From positions 310,001 to 374,000 of the forward strand of contig JAZAYU010000172.1 of NCBI GenBank assembly GCA_038501625.1: DNA of 64,000 nucleotides, given 5' to 3'. The DNA is from Corbicula japonica (taxonomy: Eukaryota > Mollusca > Bivalvia > Venerida > Cyrenidae). Each line of letters opens with the position of its first letter. Within the stretch, counting starts at the first letter, position 1. A program made the position numbers and the translations under genes. The notes under the pieces were generated by a model. The model saw only the letters and a list, made by a program, of their open reading frames with translations. It was not told the DNA's origin and ran no database searches. Shown piece by piece: positions 22,056 through 34,235 of the stretch.

Positions 22056-22711
22056 TTTTTATTCGTTACATTTCTTGCCTTGACTGAAAAGATCAGACCA
22101 AGCCACTTGAATACCTACTTGAAGTTAAACTAAATTTTCCTAATTTTCTATGATAATAGAGAAAGAGAAAGAGTGCTAAGTAGTTTTATGCTAGTGTTGA
22201 GCACTTTTGCAAAGACATTTTATGTCATAATTTTGTAAATTAAGATGTACGTGAAAGACGTTCAATAGTTGAATGTTTCATTACGTAATGATACTTTTAA
22301 TGTTTTTGCATAAGATAACAATTCCTCTGTTCGCAGCCTCAACTATGACAAAATTAAATATCTATTTACCATATAATAGTTACCTTTAATACATTCAAAG
22401 GTTATAAAGTATTTTATAGGGCAAATATACTTCTTTTTTTTCTGAGGGTTCATGGGAATAGTTACTGTAGTCTTTTGTGTCCTACATACAATAAAATTCA
22501 TTCATTTAAGTTATAAATATGAAGCCATAAATTCACAAAATCACAAAATCAGCCTTTGTTTCTATGGATAAGTACCTATTTCTTTTTCCTTTTTTTCGTT
22601 TCATGTCTTTTCTTCTAAATTATTCTTATTATTAACGTAAACTCTTGTTATAATCCAGTATTTGGCTATGCGGGTAGTCTGTCTTCTGCATGCGACTTTT
22701 CATGATACAGT
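22056..22711. other. Possible intron / intergenic
   Basis: AT-rich sequence following the candidate donor. I cannot identify a convincing acceptor and exon. Confidence 0.4.
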
Positions 22712-23234
22712 AAACAACTTTGTATAAACCTTCGTACTGGGGCATTACTGGCTTGATAATTGAGCTATTGCTCTACAACTTTCAATAAAAATGCAATAAA
22801 TATTAACTGATTTATTAGAAAAAATGTTCGAATTTAACAGGCATATTGGGAAACTACATTTTATGATTTCAAACTGATTTGCTAAAACGTGGGTTGGACT
22901 ATAAACAGTTATAAAACATTTAGATTAAAATGAAATGAATTTAATTTAACAGAAACAGAAGAATAGTATATTTCTAGGTTCCAAATGTTCATTTATATGT
23001 AAATCGTTTATTAAGTTGGACATACGCTTTATTAAGTGTTTTTGTGAATTTGTATTCTGTGGGTGTCTGTATTCTAAATGATTTTGAGCAGTCAGTTGTC
23101 TGTGATTTGGAATGAAGTTTTACTAATAAATTAGTTAGTAATCATGGCATGGTGTATTAAAAGTTTTAGGGCAATAACCCAAAAATCAAGCCAGTAATGC
23201 CCCAGTTCGAAGGTGTATACTTAGCAAAGTTGTT
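22712..23234. mobile_element. 523-bp TIR DNA element
   Basis: Left end AACAACTTTGTATAAACC, then ACTGGGGCATTACTGGCTTG. Right end CAAGCCAGTAATGCCCCAGT, then GGTGTATACTTAGCAAAGTTGTT. Inverted similarity runs over about 85 bases, with a 5-base difference near the tip. No transposase frame. Superfamily not assigned and no clear target-site duplication. Confidence 0.75.
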
Positions 23235-25739
23235 AAGTATATGTTTCACATCATATTTTCAATACTTTATTTATATAAAACTTACAACTTACTGCAGTCG
23301 CCCGTTAGTTAGTTGTATAAAGTAATGATTATTTTTGAGTCATCGTTTTTACGTCATTTGAACAGTTTGTCTATTCTACAGTTTTGTAATAGATTGTTTG
23401 TTATCAAGTCTACTATTTTTTTCTTTTTCGTTTTATGTGTTAGTCATACTATGTTAACGAGATGCTCTTGCTGTCTCTTAAATAGTTTGACAACAAATCG
23501 GTAACTTTCTTTTGTTATCGAAGTTAGCCAATGTATTATAAGTAACATTTGATTTCTTTTTTTTCAAAAAAGGCATCATTTATTTCCAAATAAGGCTTAA
23601 TGAGTAATTTCTGGTGAATATATTTACAATATCATCTTACTATTTTATATACGGAACCATCACTAATCCCATAGGAACCACAAAATTGAAGGTAGTAAAA
23701 ACGTGCAATAGCGGAATTCAGAAGGACTTTTTTATAAAGTTTAATTATTGAAAACAAAAAAATTTAGTTTTTTTTTAAATCTTCACCAGATAAAACCCTG
23801 TGTTAACGCTGTCACTGATTTTTTTGTAACGGGTTAGTGGGTGGGATACGATTGCGTTGCATTTCCTTTTAATCTTTATATTTGTTTATAGGGGAAAATG
23901 TCATATATGTGGTATCTGACTATTTTCCGATGAAAATTCAGGTTCCTTTGCATTACCATTATAAGTTATGAAATGTGCTCAATTAACAATTAGGTATAAA
24001 TGACTGTTACCGTACCGACACAATATAACGAGCATAACACTACATGACATTGCAATTTATTGCAGGTTTTCAAGTTTTCTATGAATTGTCTTTATCTTGG
24101 ACCATGATTAAATTGCCCTTATTAATATATCATAATAGTAAATCATTAACATACTATACTGGTTTACTGTTTGGTTGGGATTAGAATGCCATATATAATT
24201 TATTATGCGAGATAACAATTTTCTGTTCTATTGCCAGAATAAATCTGACCTTTGTTATGTCATATTAATGTGAAGTTTGAATGATTTACAGTCGGTTGAG
24301 ATTAAGGTGCAATGTCAGTAACGGGTAATGAGCAATGCCATGTAAGAATGTTTAACACTCTATCCAGAACTAAACTCTACTTTCCAATTTCATAGTTAAA
24401 TGATGAAATACTTCACACTAGGTTTAGCCTGACCAAGCATAGATTTTTGTAAGATAAAATCACATTTATCATGTTTATTTTTAAATTATTTTTTATTCTG
24501 ATAACAAATATCATGAGTTTTGTATTTCGAATAAAAGTTAAATTAACAAACTGTTTTAAAAACGCTTATAAATCTATTTTCAAACCAAAAATAAAGTGTA
24601 AACTATATGATAATTTTGTTGTGCTATCATATGGGGTAGTATTTTAATGAAACTATATCCTCTTAAAGATGGAAGACTTGACTGCCCCTTCTATGCTCAT
24701 TGTTTTGTTCGTTTCTGTTACGATTTGTCAGACTTTGGCATTATTTTGTCAGGATAAAATATTCTTGAATTTGGCCAATATAATTCTTACCGTTATGTCA
24801 TAGTTATGTGTAATTAATTATGCCAGGTTAGAATGGTATAGAATTAGGTGAGGATTAGTAATTCCTTTATTTCATAGTAACCAGTAATTAGTTATACCAC
24901 GTATCATTGGTATACGCTCGAAAATGTTTATAGTACGTGGGTAAGGTTGTAACACTGTATATTATCAGGTTAAGCTTGACCAACCTGTTCTTTTGTGAAA
25001 TGATAATTTCATTTCAATATATGACGGATTTAAAGTAATAGTTTCGTGTTTTGAAGTTAGTTGAAATTATGAAATATAAAAACAATTCTTAAAACAAAAA
25101 AATAGTTCATGAAGTGTATACTGAGTGTCAGGATCGCACATAATAGCCGAAAATATCTGCACAAATGGGGCATGTCACATGAACGTGTGCCTTGGATGAA
25201 ACATTGTGACATTTTAGATTATACTACAGTTGGAAAAGATTACAGCTGTTGATCATTTTCTCATATCTTATATGTGATTTTATTATACGTTTTCACTATA
25301 TAGCCTAAGTTTTACCGCGAAATGTATAATAAGGAATGTTGCCTGCTATCACGTCATTTAAAGAATTAACGTCAGCTTTTCCAAGATATCTTTTTCCCTT
25401 GACATGACCCAAATAATACAGAGAATAGAAACAGATGCTACTATTCATACAACAATAGTTACACAATCACATATGGTCTACCGGTTGGAGTTCGTTTGCC
25501 AGAAAGAGCTGGTTATAATCCTGCGACCGACCCTGTTTTATTGACGGACGACCATGACTTTATACAACGTGATGTATTTTTAAGCTCCCACAAGCCGGCA
25601 TAGATTTAATTTCGGAAACCCGTACCTTATGAATTCGAATTCTTTTTTAAAACCCGAAACGTAAAGTTGTTTTTTTTAATTGCCCATTGATGTTCGATTG
25701 AAGCATATACGCATTTCTTCGGTACAGGTTTTCTTCCTT
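23235..25739. other. Intergenic with an old tandem duplication
   Basis: No supported gene. Two blocks about 540-547 bases apart (24234-24480 and 24772-25020) share ordered motifs, including TTATGTCATA and GGTTTAGCCTGACCAAGC / GGTTAAGCTTGACCAACC. Confidence 0.4.
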
Positions 25740-26130
25740 TTATGGATGCTTGGATTTTAAAACATTATTAACAACCCGATTTTATATAACTGTAAAATCC
25801 GTAGTTTAACGTTACGATCTGTCACCTGTAACACGACAAGGTCCATGGTTTTGTTAAAATACCCCCTCCGCTGATACGTTTTTGGTGAAACCCGCTGTAC
25901 TTCAAAACGCATAATTCGGGCTATTCAATACTACGAAAAAAATCGTTAATTAAACATCATTAGCAATCTGATTTAATAACAGTAAAATCCGTAATAAAAC
26001 GTTAGGTATTTCACCTGTAACACGGAAAGTTTCATAGTTTCATAAAAATCCCGAATGTCAGAGCACTGTTACGTTTTAGTTGAAACCCATACTTAATGTA
26101 AAATTTGGGACTTTGCTGAAACACTGCAAC
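25740..26130. repeat. Two-copy tandem repeat, about 190-bp unit
   Basis: Copies at about 25760-25950 and 25950-26130 share GTAAAATCCGTA (25792, 25982), ACGTTA, TCACCTGTAACACG, CATGGTTTTGTTAAAAT / CATAGTTTCATAAAAAT and TGAAACCC, in order. Diverged, non-coding. Confidence 0.65.
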
Positions 26131-26269
26131 GGAATACTGCGTTAATTAATTAATCTAATTAACGGTTATTAACTTTGATGCCTTGCAAAATGTCATTATC
26201 AAGTAATTTGTTTGGGAGCAACTCGGTTTTTTGACAATAAAGGAACAGCAACCCTGTAATAAGTATTTT

Positions 26270-26665
26270 ATGCCGCCGAAGGGAGGTATATAGTAATCGC
26301 AACACCCCTTCGTCCGAAGTGTCAGTCCGGTAAAATCTTGTCCTCGCTTCTTCTCTAAAACCGCTTGAGGGATTTCATTGAAACTTCACAGGAGTGTTTG
26401 CTAGGAAGTCTAGTTGTGCACATTGTCAGGAATTTCCGCTCGGATTAGTTTTGGCCCAGTTAAGGACCCTTAGTCATTAATTACTATATAGGTGCATTAC
26501 GTAAACCAAATGGCATCTTTATTTACTATAGCTTCTATATAAAAACCGTGTCCATACTTCATCTCGAAAATCTCTTGACGGATTTTATTTAAAGTTCACG
26601 GGAATGCTTGTCACCAAGCTTAGTTGTGCATAACGAAAGAAAGGTATGGACTGGTTGACCGCAAT
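26270..26665. repeat. Dispersed repeat of the GGGAGGTATATAGT type
   Basis: Contains TATGCCGCCGAAGGGAGGTA, then GTCCGAAGTGTCAGTCCG, AAACCGCTTGAGGGATTTCA, TGAAACTTCACAGGA and CTAGTTGTGCACATTG. A second diverged half has TCTCTTGACGGATTTTATTT and TTAGTTGTGCATAACG at about 26570-26635. This style of repeat (an iterated GTCCG block, then 'gagggatttcattgaaac') is familiar from marine invertebrate genomes; that is memory, not a search result. Non-coding. Confidence 0.55.
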
Positions 26666-27300
26666 CAATCCTACTTAGTTAATAATAGGGGAGCTATTTT
26701 ATTCAGATAATACGTCAAACTGATGGAATTTAAGAGAAACGTAAATGGTATTTCAAAGCAGAAAATTATAGGACGATATAAAATGAAAATGATTTAAGGT
26801 TATAGTGTAAGACACGTAGCTAAATATTTCACAACAGTTCAAACACGCATAACCTCGAAATTCAATATTTTAGTTTTGACCCGTCGACATTAAAATTGAC
26901 CACTTACTATATAATCACTCTTATTCAAAATTAGTAAAACGTCCAACTAAAACACCAGGAATTTAGAAATGCACAACTTTGACGTTCCGAGAAATTAAAA
27001 AATAATTGGAATGTTACATTTGAGAATTGTTAACGAAATGTTGAAAAGTAACATAAAATTTAAATAAATCATTTTGACAATTGAATCTTAGTTTATCACA
27101 TTTAATATGTATTGCACTTCTTCGTCTAATGAAACAAGAGTAATTAGTTCAGGAGTTAATCGTAGCGACAAAAAGATTCCTTTTGTTTGAATTAACAATA
27201 TAAAACACCATGTAAACAAATTTAAATTGTGTATTTTAGTCAAACAGTAGTATTGTTTGTGCGGCTGCAAAAAGTCTTCTCGTACATTCAACAGTGATAT
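26666..27300. other. Intergenic, nothing recognised
   Basis: AT-rich, no supported feature. Confidence 0.5.
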
Positions 27301-27975
27301 TTCTCAGTCTCAGTTATGTCATTTTAAGGTCGTTGAACACAATACTCGTGTGTGCTAATAATCGTTCTAAAATTAATTTTATTTGAAGTTTAAGAACATT
27401 TAAACTGGGATGTTTCCATATTCTAGCCTTTAGTATAAATATTTAAATAATGTTTAATCTACCCTAGGATGCTCGTATACCTTCTGCTTTTTAATGTTTT
27501 TGTATGACGTTCTCTGTAATATGCGAACATTTAATGTTAATTCTCTGATCCTCTGTTAAAGTTATATTTTGATAAGTTTCGCCCATTGTTTTCTCTTTTA
27601 GAACAATAATTATTGCACTCCTTGGGGACCATGCTGGGCTGAAACTGAAATTGTATTTATCTGAAAATACCGTATTGAAGGTTTCATGTTCACCGCCATA
27701 TGCACACTATCGTTTGGTATGGATCAAAGCTGAATTGTTTGCTGGAGTAAATATAAAATAACGTTCAACCCAGCATAAATATACATTTTCATTAATGCCC
27801 ATGAACATACTCAGCCAACCCGAATGTAATGATGCAAGGTCAAGACGAAAATATCCATTGTTTCTTAGCATCGCTTACCCAACAAACATGGCTGATATAA
27901 TAATACGAGTGTTCAACTATGCATTTCCATTACTTCTCACGAATAGGCTCAATCTATCCGAGCCTGCAATATTTC
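27301..27975 (+). mobile_element. Family C repeat, near full-length copy
   Basis: The longest copy in the window. It starts CAGTTATGTCATTTTAAGGT with CGTTGAACAC, continues through ACCCTAGGATGCTCG, CTTCTGCTTTTTAATG, TCTGTAATATGC, GGTTTCATGTTCACCGCC and TATCGTTTGGTATGGATCA, and ends AGGCTCAATCTATCCGAGCC, TGCAATATTT. It gives the internal part missing from 11031-11468 and matches the reverse complement of 63440-64000. No coding frame. Confidence 0.65.
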
Positions 27976-28100
27976 AACTGTGACTTGATTGATGACCATG
28001 GTTTCATACCAATGAAAAACGTAATGAATAAAGTTATATAACAATATATTGTCCAGGTAAGATGTCTGCGTGCAAATGGTGAAAGGAGGTGAATATGGTC

Positions 28101-28206
28101 CCAAGGTTATAAAACTGAGAAAGGTAACCAGTCTCAAATCTCAAGTATCTGATCGGCTGAAATGGCGACTGGTTTCCAAGCTCAGTTTTAAAATCTTCAG
28201 CACTGG
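28101..28206. mobile_element. Family P MITE with internal deletion
   Basis: The left arm is complete (CAAGGTTATAAAACTGAG to GGCTGAAATGGCGACTGG) but joins directly to TTTCCAAGCTCAGTTTTA. The lost part corresponds to the segment between two GACTGG copies in the full element, so the deletion probably occurred between those 6-base direct repeats. Confidence 0.75.
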
Positions 28207-30605
28207 TGTATTGATCTCAAAATTACAAAGCAAAAGAAAGGCGTTGTTTCATCAGAATGGGCTAAACAATTAATGCCGTTTCTCGATAATTAAGTAGTAT
28301 TAAATATGAGAAAGTTATTACATAATAAAAGAAAGTAAATATGCAATATGATAAATTCAGAAGTTATTAAATTCAGATTCCCTTTCAATGAAAAAAAAGA
28401 AGGAAAATAGAGATTTCAATTCGATGTTGTCAGTTTAAACACCACTTACATTTTAACAATAAATAAACGGCAATCCAATATCGTAACTATTATTTGAACA
28501 TTATTCTTAACGGACAAACCTTACTAATAGCTTGGTCAAAACCAGATGTCATTGTAGTTTGAACCAGTTTCATAAAAGTGCGATGTCTAAAAAGAGCTTT
28601 TAAAGATGTATGTTAAATGAACTATAATGAAGCTATTTTTGTTGGTATATGACAGAAATAATTAAAAACACAGTAAGCGAATTCATATAATTTGGCACAT
28701 CACGAACGTAAGCGTTTGGCATTTTTTTATCAGTAAGGATAACAACCATGCAACTGCTAAAATAGGGCTTCGTCATTAGGGCTTCTTTCAATTATCTGAT
28801 GAACGTCCAAAGATAAGTAAGTTTAAAACGTATATATTTGAAGACGGCGAAAGAGCAAAGATAAAAAAACAGGCACGTGAAAATATCTTCATTTCAGAAA
28901 TATTATGAAGTCATGTAACTGAATATATATGGCGAATAGTTAGATTTTAAAATGCCAGGTTGAAAATGCGCTGTAGTGAAAGTAAATATTACAATGTTTT
29001 CTGTAGGTTTTAGAGTACACAATTTATTTATCAACATACTAAAACTTTGTATTACTGTAATTATCAGTTTTTTGTTACCGCCCTCGATGGTCATATGCTA
29101 GTTTCTAACCATGCAGAATGTCAGTTATTGTGGGTGGCAGAATATAAGCATATTTGAACTATCCTTTTTTGGAGGATCTGGAAAATATATAACTGTGCCT
29201 GTCTATTGCATGATTGGCTATTTGCTACAGACGAATTTGTACGGCTTTTGGGTTATATATACATTTAATAGCAATTGTTTCGCTTGCCATTTACAATCTC
29301 CTTCGCGGAGTTGTCGTTCCTTACACTCACTTTACATCTCTGCAAAAGGCTCAATGTCAAGATTTTTGACATAACTCGACAGCCTTATTTTATACAGTCA
29401 TAATTATGAATATGAAAGCTTGTGGATAAACAAATGACATATATCATCACTATTTTTCATTCAAACCAAAGAAACCCAAGAAATTTTAAATGTTATTGGT
29501 GATCTTTTTTTTTAAAGTAAAACAGTTGAATGTAGTCCCAGCCTATAACAGAGGTGAATGTAATGAGCCGATAGTGTAAGAGAGTGTGTCATTTACTTAA
29601 ACAGTTATTTAATAGCGGTGTCGAAACAAATCTTATCTACAGAAGAGCACATCCACTGGTAAACAAATCAGAAAATCGAGTGTTTGTACACAATCATATT
29701 TATAACCAAAGTTTACTACATTTTTAAAAAGGTTCTAGAAAATTGTTATTTTTACAGAAGACATCATTGAATATAATAATTAATTTTGTAAACGTTTTCT
29801 TAAACAACAATAACAACAGAAACAACCTGAACTTGATTCTCTTATAAAAACATATCTTAATAAGTAACACATTTAAAACCCCACAGAAAAGTCATTTATT
29901 CTGGACAAATTATACATCAAATATCAATTCTTAATTATCAAAATTTATGTTAAAGTCAGTACTTATCCTCTTGATTCTATGTTTAAATAAAGGATAAAAG
30001 AAACAACAACAACATCAACAACAAAGTAAATATGTTCTTCTTGTGACATATTCTTACTTTTAGACTCTCTCAATTAATATTTTTCAATATATTTTTCGAT
30101 GAGAGATAATTTCTTTTACAGTAGCTTATGATTTTTTTTTCAAAATAAACAGAATTTAATTCTAACGTTTTCTATATTTGCTTCTTCTTATATTCTTGTA
30201 TAACTCTTCTTTTCGGTATCACAAAAACACGTATTGATAAAAAGTTATCAAGTTCATGATATTCGTTGATACTTTGATTTGCAGGTACATAACACAATCG
30301 ATTTTTTGTTTGTATAATATCTTGAATACGTGAACTCTTTTTCTAAGTACAGCGCAATCGACATCTAAGGGTATGTATTCCAAGGAAAGTGTATTTTTAA
30401 AACATTCATTCAAATCACTAGATAATGTATATAATAATAACTCAATTTAATTATATGATAATGTATATGTATTACGGTTAATTTTAATTATGAGTTTAAT
30501 GTTACAATAATTGTCGTTTTATTAAAATGGTCTGTTAGATAACATGGCTTTACTAGTAAAATAGATGAAAAAAGATCTTTAAACGCCACCAAATACTAAA
30601 ATATT
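28207..30605. other. Intergenic, nothing recognised
   Basis: A 2.4-kb AT-rich stretch. An 87-codon frame (29111-29374, +) has no recognisable motif. No repeat family noticed. Confidence 0.5.
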
Positions 30606-30870
30606 ACAGGCTTTGTTTAATTGAGCATGTTTGTAGGCAGCTTACTACTGGCCGCACCGCCTTGTCCCGGGTTGAGTGTCACTTAATATTTACACCAGTA
30701 AACAGTGCACTTTTGACTCATTCCAAACGATGGCATACATGGACACGGAAAATGGAACATTCAATGTGGTATTTCAGATAAATACCACTCCATGTACAGT
30801 ATTGTATGGTCCCCAGATAAATTCATGAATGGTTTTGCCCTAAACGAGAAAATGTTTGGCTGAACTGTTT
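30606..30870 (-). mobile_element. Family C repeat copy, truncated
   Basis: Landmarks in the same order as 63480-63760: CAGGCTTTGTTTAATTGAGC, CCGGGTTGAGTGTCACT, AATATTTACACCAGTAA, CAAACGATGGCATACATG, GTATTTCAGATAAATACCA, CAGTATTGTATGGTCCCC, TGCCCTAAACGAGAAAA. Confidence 0.65.
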
Positions 30871-31627
30871 GGATTTAGAAAAAGTTTGAAAAATACAGGG
30901 GTCGATAATATAGTAGATGCATGGCATGGTTTATAAAGAATTAAAATTAATAAGTACAAGCGTGCGAATGTCTGCTTAAAAGACGGATTGTTTTATTAGC
31001 TTATTAACTTATTAACTATTAACAACTTATAAACACATGGCTTTCGATAAACAACATTCATGAAATCAGAACAATGACACGCCACCATTTACTTCGATAG
31101 AACAAGCTTTGTTTAGTACTGAAACTACTACTTCTTATAGCGACCATAAAGTCAGTTAAAAACGGAATATCACATGGCGCTCTAATATTGTGCTGTCATT
31201 TTAATAATAAAACCGGTTAAACAAGAAGTATCGCCTTATGCTTCAATGAAATTGCGACTTTAAAGTCCTTTAACAGACAGGTTGTCTTATGCTTTTATTC
31301 AATTATATAAGTACCGGTCCGTTAGATTTCGATGTTAAAAAAAGCAGTAACAGTATTTCCAGGTTGGTTGGTTCAATGCTGCAAATACTGGTACTTTAGA
31401 TTGCAATCATAAAGTTCGTTAAAAATGAAATAGAAATTATTATGTGTTTAAAAAAAAACCTGTTGTAATTACTGTTCCCTTAGACTGCGATCAAGCCCGA
31501 TGAAAAGAAATGCTTTGATGCCGTGCTGTGAGCACTCCTCCATTAGGATGCGTAATTTTACACACTTTCACATTCGATGGAGCACTGTTAGTAATGTGAT
31601 AATGTCCAACAATGATGATATAAAGAT
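30871..31627. repeat. Diverged short tandem repeats upstream of second promoter candidate
   Basis: A recurring block of the form TTAGANTGCGATCATAAAGT followed by GTTAAAAA and GAA appears at about 31140, 31250, 31395 and 31485, spaced by roughly 100-150 bases. Similar blocks precede the first promoter candidate at 21.6 kb. No coding frame. Confidence 0.4.
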
Positions 31628-31722
31628 GAATGGAAAACAGTCACAAATCTCAAGCATTTCAACAAAATCAGATGCCTGAGATTTGAACTGGTTTCTTTAC
31701 TCAGTTTTATAATCTTCAGCCC
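31628..31722. mobile_element. Family P MITE, shortened
   Basis: Both arms are present but shortened: CAGTCACAAATCTCAAGCAT and ATCAGATGCCTGAGATTTGA, then CTCAGTTTTATAATCTTCAG. The central TGGCGAC core is lost. It lies directly upstream of the second promoter candidate and is absent from the first. Confidence 0.7.
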
Positions 31723-31734
31723 ATATCCATTCGA

Positions 31735-31975
31735 CAATTGTTTGAATTATGTCAGCATTTCCGAACGAATGGAGAAATCCATATTAAAAATTATCACTTT
31801 TGCTTTTTTACAATAGCTTTTGTAGTGGTGAATTTGAAATTCCAATACAGAGAAGCATAGAACGATAGTATCGGAACGTGCGGTATAAAAGCCCGCGTTG
31901 GTCGATTTCTTTCCTTAAACCTAAAATACATGGATATCTCAAGGTACATACATGAATATCACAAGGTAAGAAACT
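31735..31975 (+). promoter_or_regulatory. Candidate TATA promoter and short first exon, copy 2
   Basis: TATAAAA at 31884-31890 and ATG at 31930, the same 46-base spacing as in copy 1 at 22 kb. The ATG segment is itself tandemly doubled: ACATGGATATCTCAAGGTAC then ACATGAATATCACAAGGTAA, giving two possible donors (after 31943 and after 31965). The upstream blocks match copy 1 (CAATTGTTTGAATTAT, CTTTTGTAGTGGTGAATTTG, GGAACGTGCGGTATAAAA). Probably a paralogous gene start. The product is unknown. Confidence 0.4.
31930..31965 (+). CDS. Putative 5' coding exon (MDISR..)
   Basis: If the second donor (GTAAGA, after 31965) is used, the exon reads ATG GAT ATC TCA AGG TAC ATA CAT GAA TAT CAC AAG, twelve codons. 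If the first donor is used it stops after 14 bases, as in the paralog. Product unknown. Confidence 0.25.
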
Positions 31976-32404
31976 TTGAGTATGATTAAATACATTTATT
32001 GACATTTTAAATCAATATATACTTATACATAAGTAAAATAAACTATGCTACAATTTGTTTGTAAATAAGAGAAATTGAGTTTGATAATGGTTTCACGGGC
32101 GATCGTATAAATGTCATATTTTTAATGTGATAATGTGATAACTGTGCAAAAGGAATACTGCAAATTACAGTCGTTGTATGATTGTTAAGAGCAGATTCAA
32201 TGTATTTCATGTACATGTATCATATAATATTTATAGTTATTAAAATTCCAAAACTCTGATATGAAATTCTGTTATGAAAGCTATTGAAGATATGGTCTTA
32301 ACAGTAGTTTCCATTATTTAAAATAAATTCATTTATCTAATTAGCTAATTAATAATATTAATAAATGGAATTTTTTGAAGAAAAATGCATTAACTTTTTT
32401 AACT
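31976..32404. other. Possible intron / intergenic
   Basis: AT-rich. No downstream exon could be identified. Confidence 0.4.
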
Positions 32405-32505
32405 TGGTCCGAATGTTTGCTCTCTTTTTCTCTGTACTTTTTGGCTGCGTAAGGAGGCTGTGTTTTCTTGGTGTGCCGATTCCTGAAAAGCATTTTTCAT
32501 TTTTC
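32405..32505 (+). mobile_element. Family R terminal fragment
   Basis: Carries TGCTCTCTTTTTCTC, GGAGGCTGTGTTTTCTTGG, CCGATTCCTG and CATTTTTCATTTTT, the extreme 3' end in plus orientation. Diverged. Confidence 0.5.
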
Positions 32506-32689
32506 AAAAACTTTGTTTAGGATAGGACCTGAAATTTTATAGTGATAACCGTCTTTTTAGGTCAGAGGTAAATATTTACACATTGTTTGTGAAGTTTAGA
32601 CCTTTGTTATGTCATACCTTTGAAATAGATGGAAAAACCTTGACAAAAAACCGAACGCGACCAATATCAAACTATTGAAGACTCGATGT

Positions 32690-32815
32690 GAATGAGCCTA
32701 TCCATGGCCAGTGATGAATAGACATTTAACTATTAGCGCCACCTAGCTCCGGGTTGAGCGCTTCGTATTGTTTACACAAATATATGTGTCGTGCTCAACG
32801 ATCTTTACAATTGTA
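32690..32815 (-). mobile_element. Family C fragment
   Basis: Landmarks GAATGAGCCTATCCATGG, GCGCCACCTAGCTCCGG, GTTGAGCGCTTCGTATTG and TTTACACAAATA. The terminal hairpin is degraded. Confidence 0.5.
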
Positions 32816-32830
32816 AGATTTTAATTTACA

Positions 32831-32922
32831 GTCTGGCGACCAGTCGCCATTTCAGCCAATCAGATGCTTGAGATTTAAGACTGGTTTCCATGCTCAGTTT
32901 TATAACCTTGGGCACTGATCTA
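32831..32922. mobile_element. Family P MITE, right half
   Basis: Starts within the core (GTCTGGCGACCAGTCGCCAT) and continues through the whole right arm to TATAACCTTGGGCACTG. The left arm is missing. Confidence 0.75.
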
Positions 32923-33734
32923 TTAAAGTAATGCTATATTCAAATTAAAATACCTATAAGATCATTACTGTTCGCCTCTTGTATTTAATAATTCCACAAT
33001 TGCAGTAGCAGTTACCTGGTAGTTTGTTAATTTGTCTTGTCGACATTAAATCCAGAAAAAGCTCTTTATGAATAAGCAAAATTCATAACTAAATGATAAA
33101 CAGAAGAAACGAAGATGACTGTTTATTTCTTGCCATTAAAATGTCATATTTAGTCGACAATTACGTTGGCTGATCATATTTATACAAACTCAGGCCAGTG
33201 ACTTCAGTAGAATGCTATAACTAATGTAACATCCATTAACGAATTTTATTAACATCTATTGTGCAGTTAAAAGCTAATTGACCCCCAGCCGTCTGAACAG
33301 ATATTAATAGAGACCGGATCTGAACACTGAGCAGCCAAAAAATTGATGTTTCCTTAATCCAAATTACAATTGAAAAGTCTAGAGGATTGATGAAGTTTCT
33401 TATTAATCAAGTGGTAGTATAGATAAGTTTAAAAAAAGGAATATAAGCAAATAAAATAAGTAAATATGGTTAATGATAATTTCAATATATGATAAAGAGT
33501 TTCACCCGATAAGCCTCCGTTAACGACAAGAGACAGAAATAAGACTTTAAACAGTTAAGCTTTTGACACCAGAATAATCAGATTAGCAGATATTTATCTT
33601 TAGCTCATGCATACATGAGATTTATACTAACTATCCAATAAATTGAAATATTCGTGACCACAGACAGAAAATGATGTATATGAAAATACCATGAATAAAT
33701 ATACAGATGAAACTTCAATAATTTCTGATGAGAT
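32923..33734. other. Intergenic, nothing recognised
   Basis: AT-rich, no supported feature. Confidence 0.5.
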
Positions 33735-33945
33735 GCAATGAATGATTTTGCCTCTAGCTGGGAGCGAACCCGCACCGTCACGGCGACAGCGCCTAGCCCT
33801 GCAATTCCGACAACGCAAATAATTGAGCAAGCCGGGACAACCCCCAAAAAGTTGATCGGATAGCCCTGATATACTTTATCATCACTGCACGACATCGGAA
33901 ACGGGTTATTTAAATGATAACAATACTGACTGAAAATCTAGAAGT
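33735..33945 (-). mobile_element. Family S tRNA-like SINE copy
   Basis: Minus strand: an upstream block ending GATCAACTTTTTGGGGGTTG, then the A-box region CTTGCTCAATTATTTGCG and the B-box-like CGGGTTCGCTCCCAG, followed by TAGAGGCAAAATCATT. The A box is weaker than in the 34236 copy. A 96-codon minus-strand frame crossing it is a by-product of the repeat. Confidence 0.6.
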
Positions 33946-34152
33946 GAAATACAAACCTGTCACTTGACTTATTTAAATTGCACTGTTTGATGAAGACAGT
34001 GAAAACAAGATCTGATTCACAGTGTAACATAATAAAATAATAGAGGTCAGGTAATAATAATATTGAATTAATAATAACATGACTTTCTGTTGGCTTTTAA
34101 TTGTCATTTAACCATTAATAAATAAATTTCAGAGTTGTAGATTCTCTTTTAC

Positions 34153-34220
34153 TAGGCGACACTGTCGCCGTGTCGCCGTGACGGTACGGGTTCGCTCCTG
34201 AGAAGAGACAATATTTATTT
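34153..34220 (+). mobile_element. Family S SINE fragment
   Basis: Carries TAGGCGACACTGTCGCCG, GACGGTACGGGTTCGCTCC and GAGACAATATTTATTTTT: the B-box half and tail only. Confidence 0.5.
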
Positions 34221-34235
34221 TTTTTTTCACAGTAG

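Noticed and set aside
29111..29374. 87-residue plus-strand frame MQNVSYCGWQN...
   Set aside because: Cys-containing and mildly hydrophobic but without motif, splice context or paralog in the window.
33605..33895. 96-residue minus-strand frame with a Gly/Ala/Val-rich stretch
   Set aside because: It crosses a tRNA-like SINE copy. Similar sequence recurs at 10280 and 34236 without open frames.
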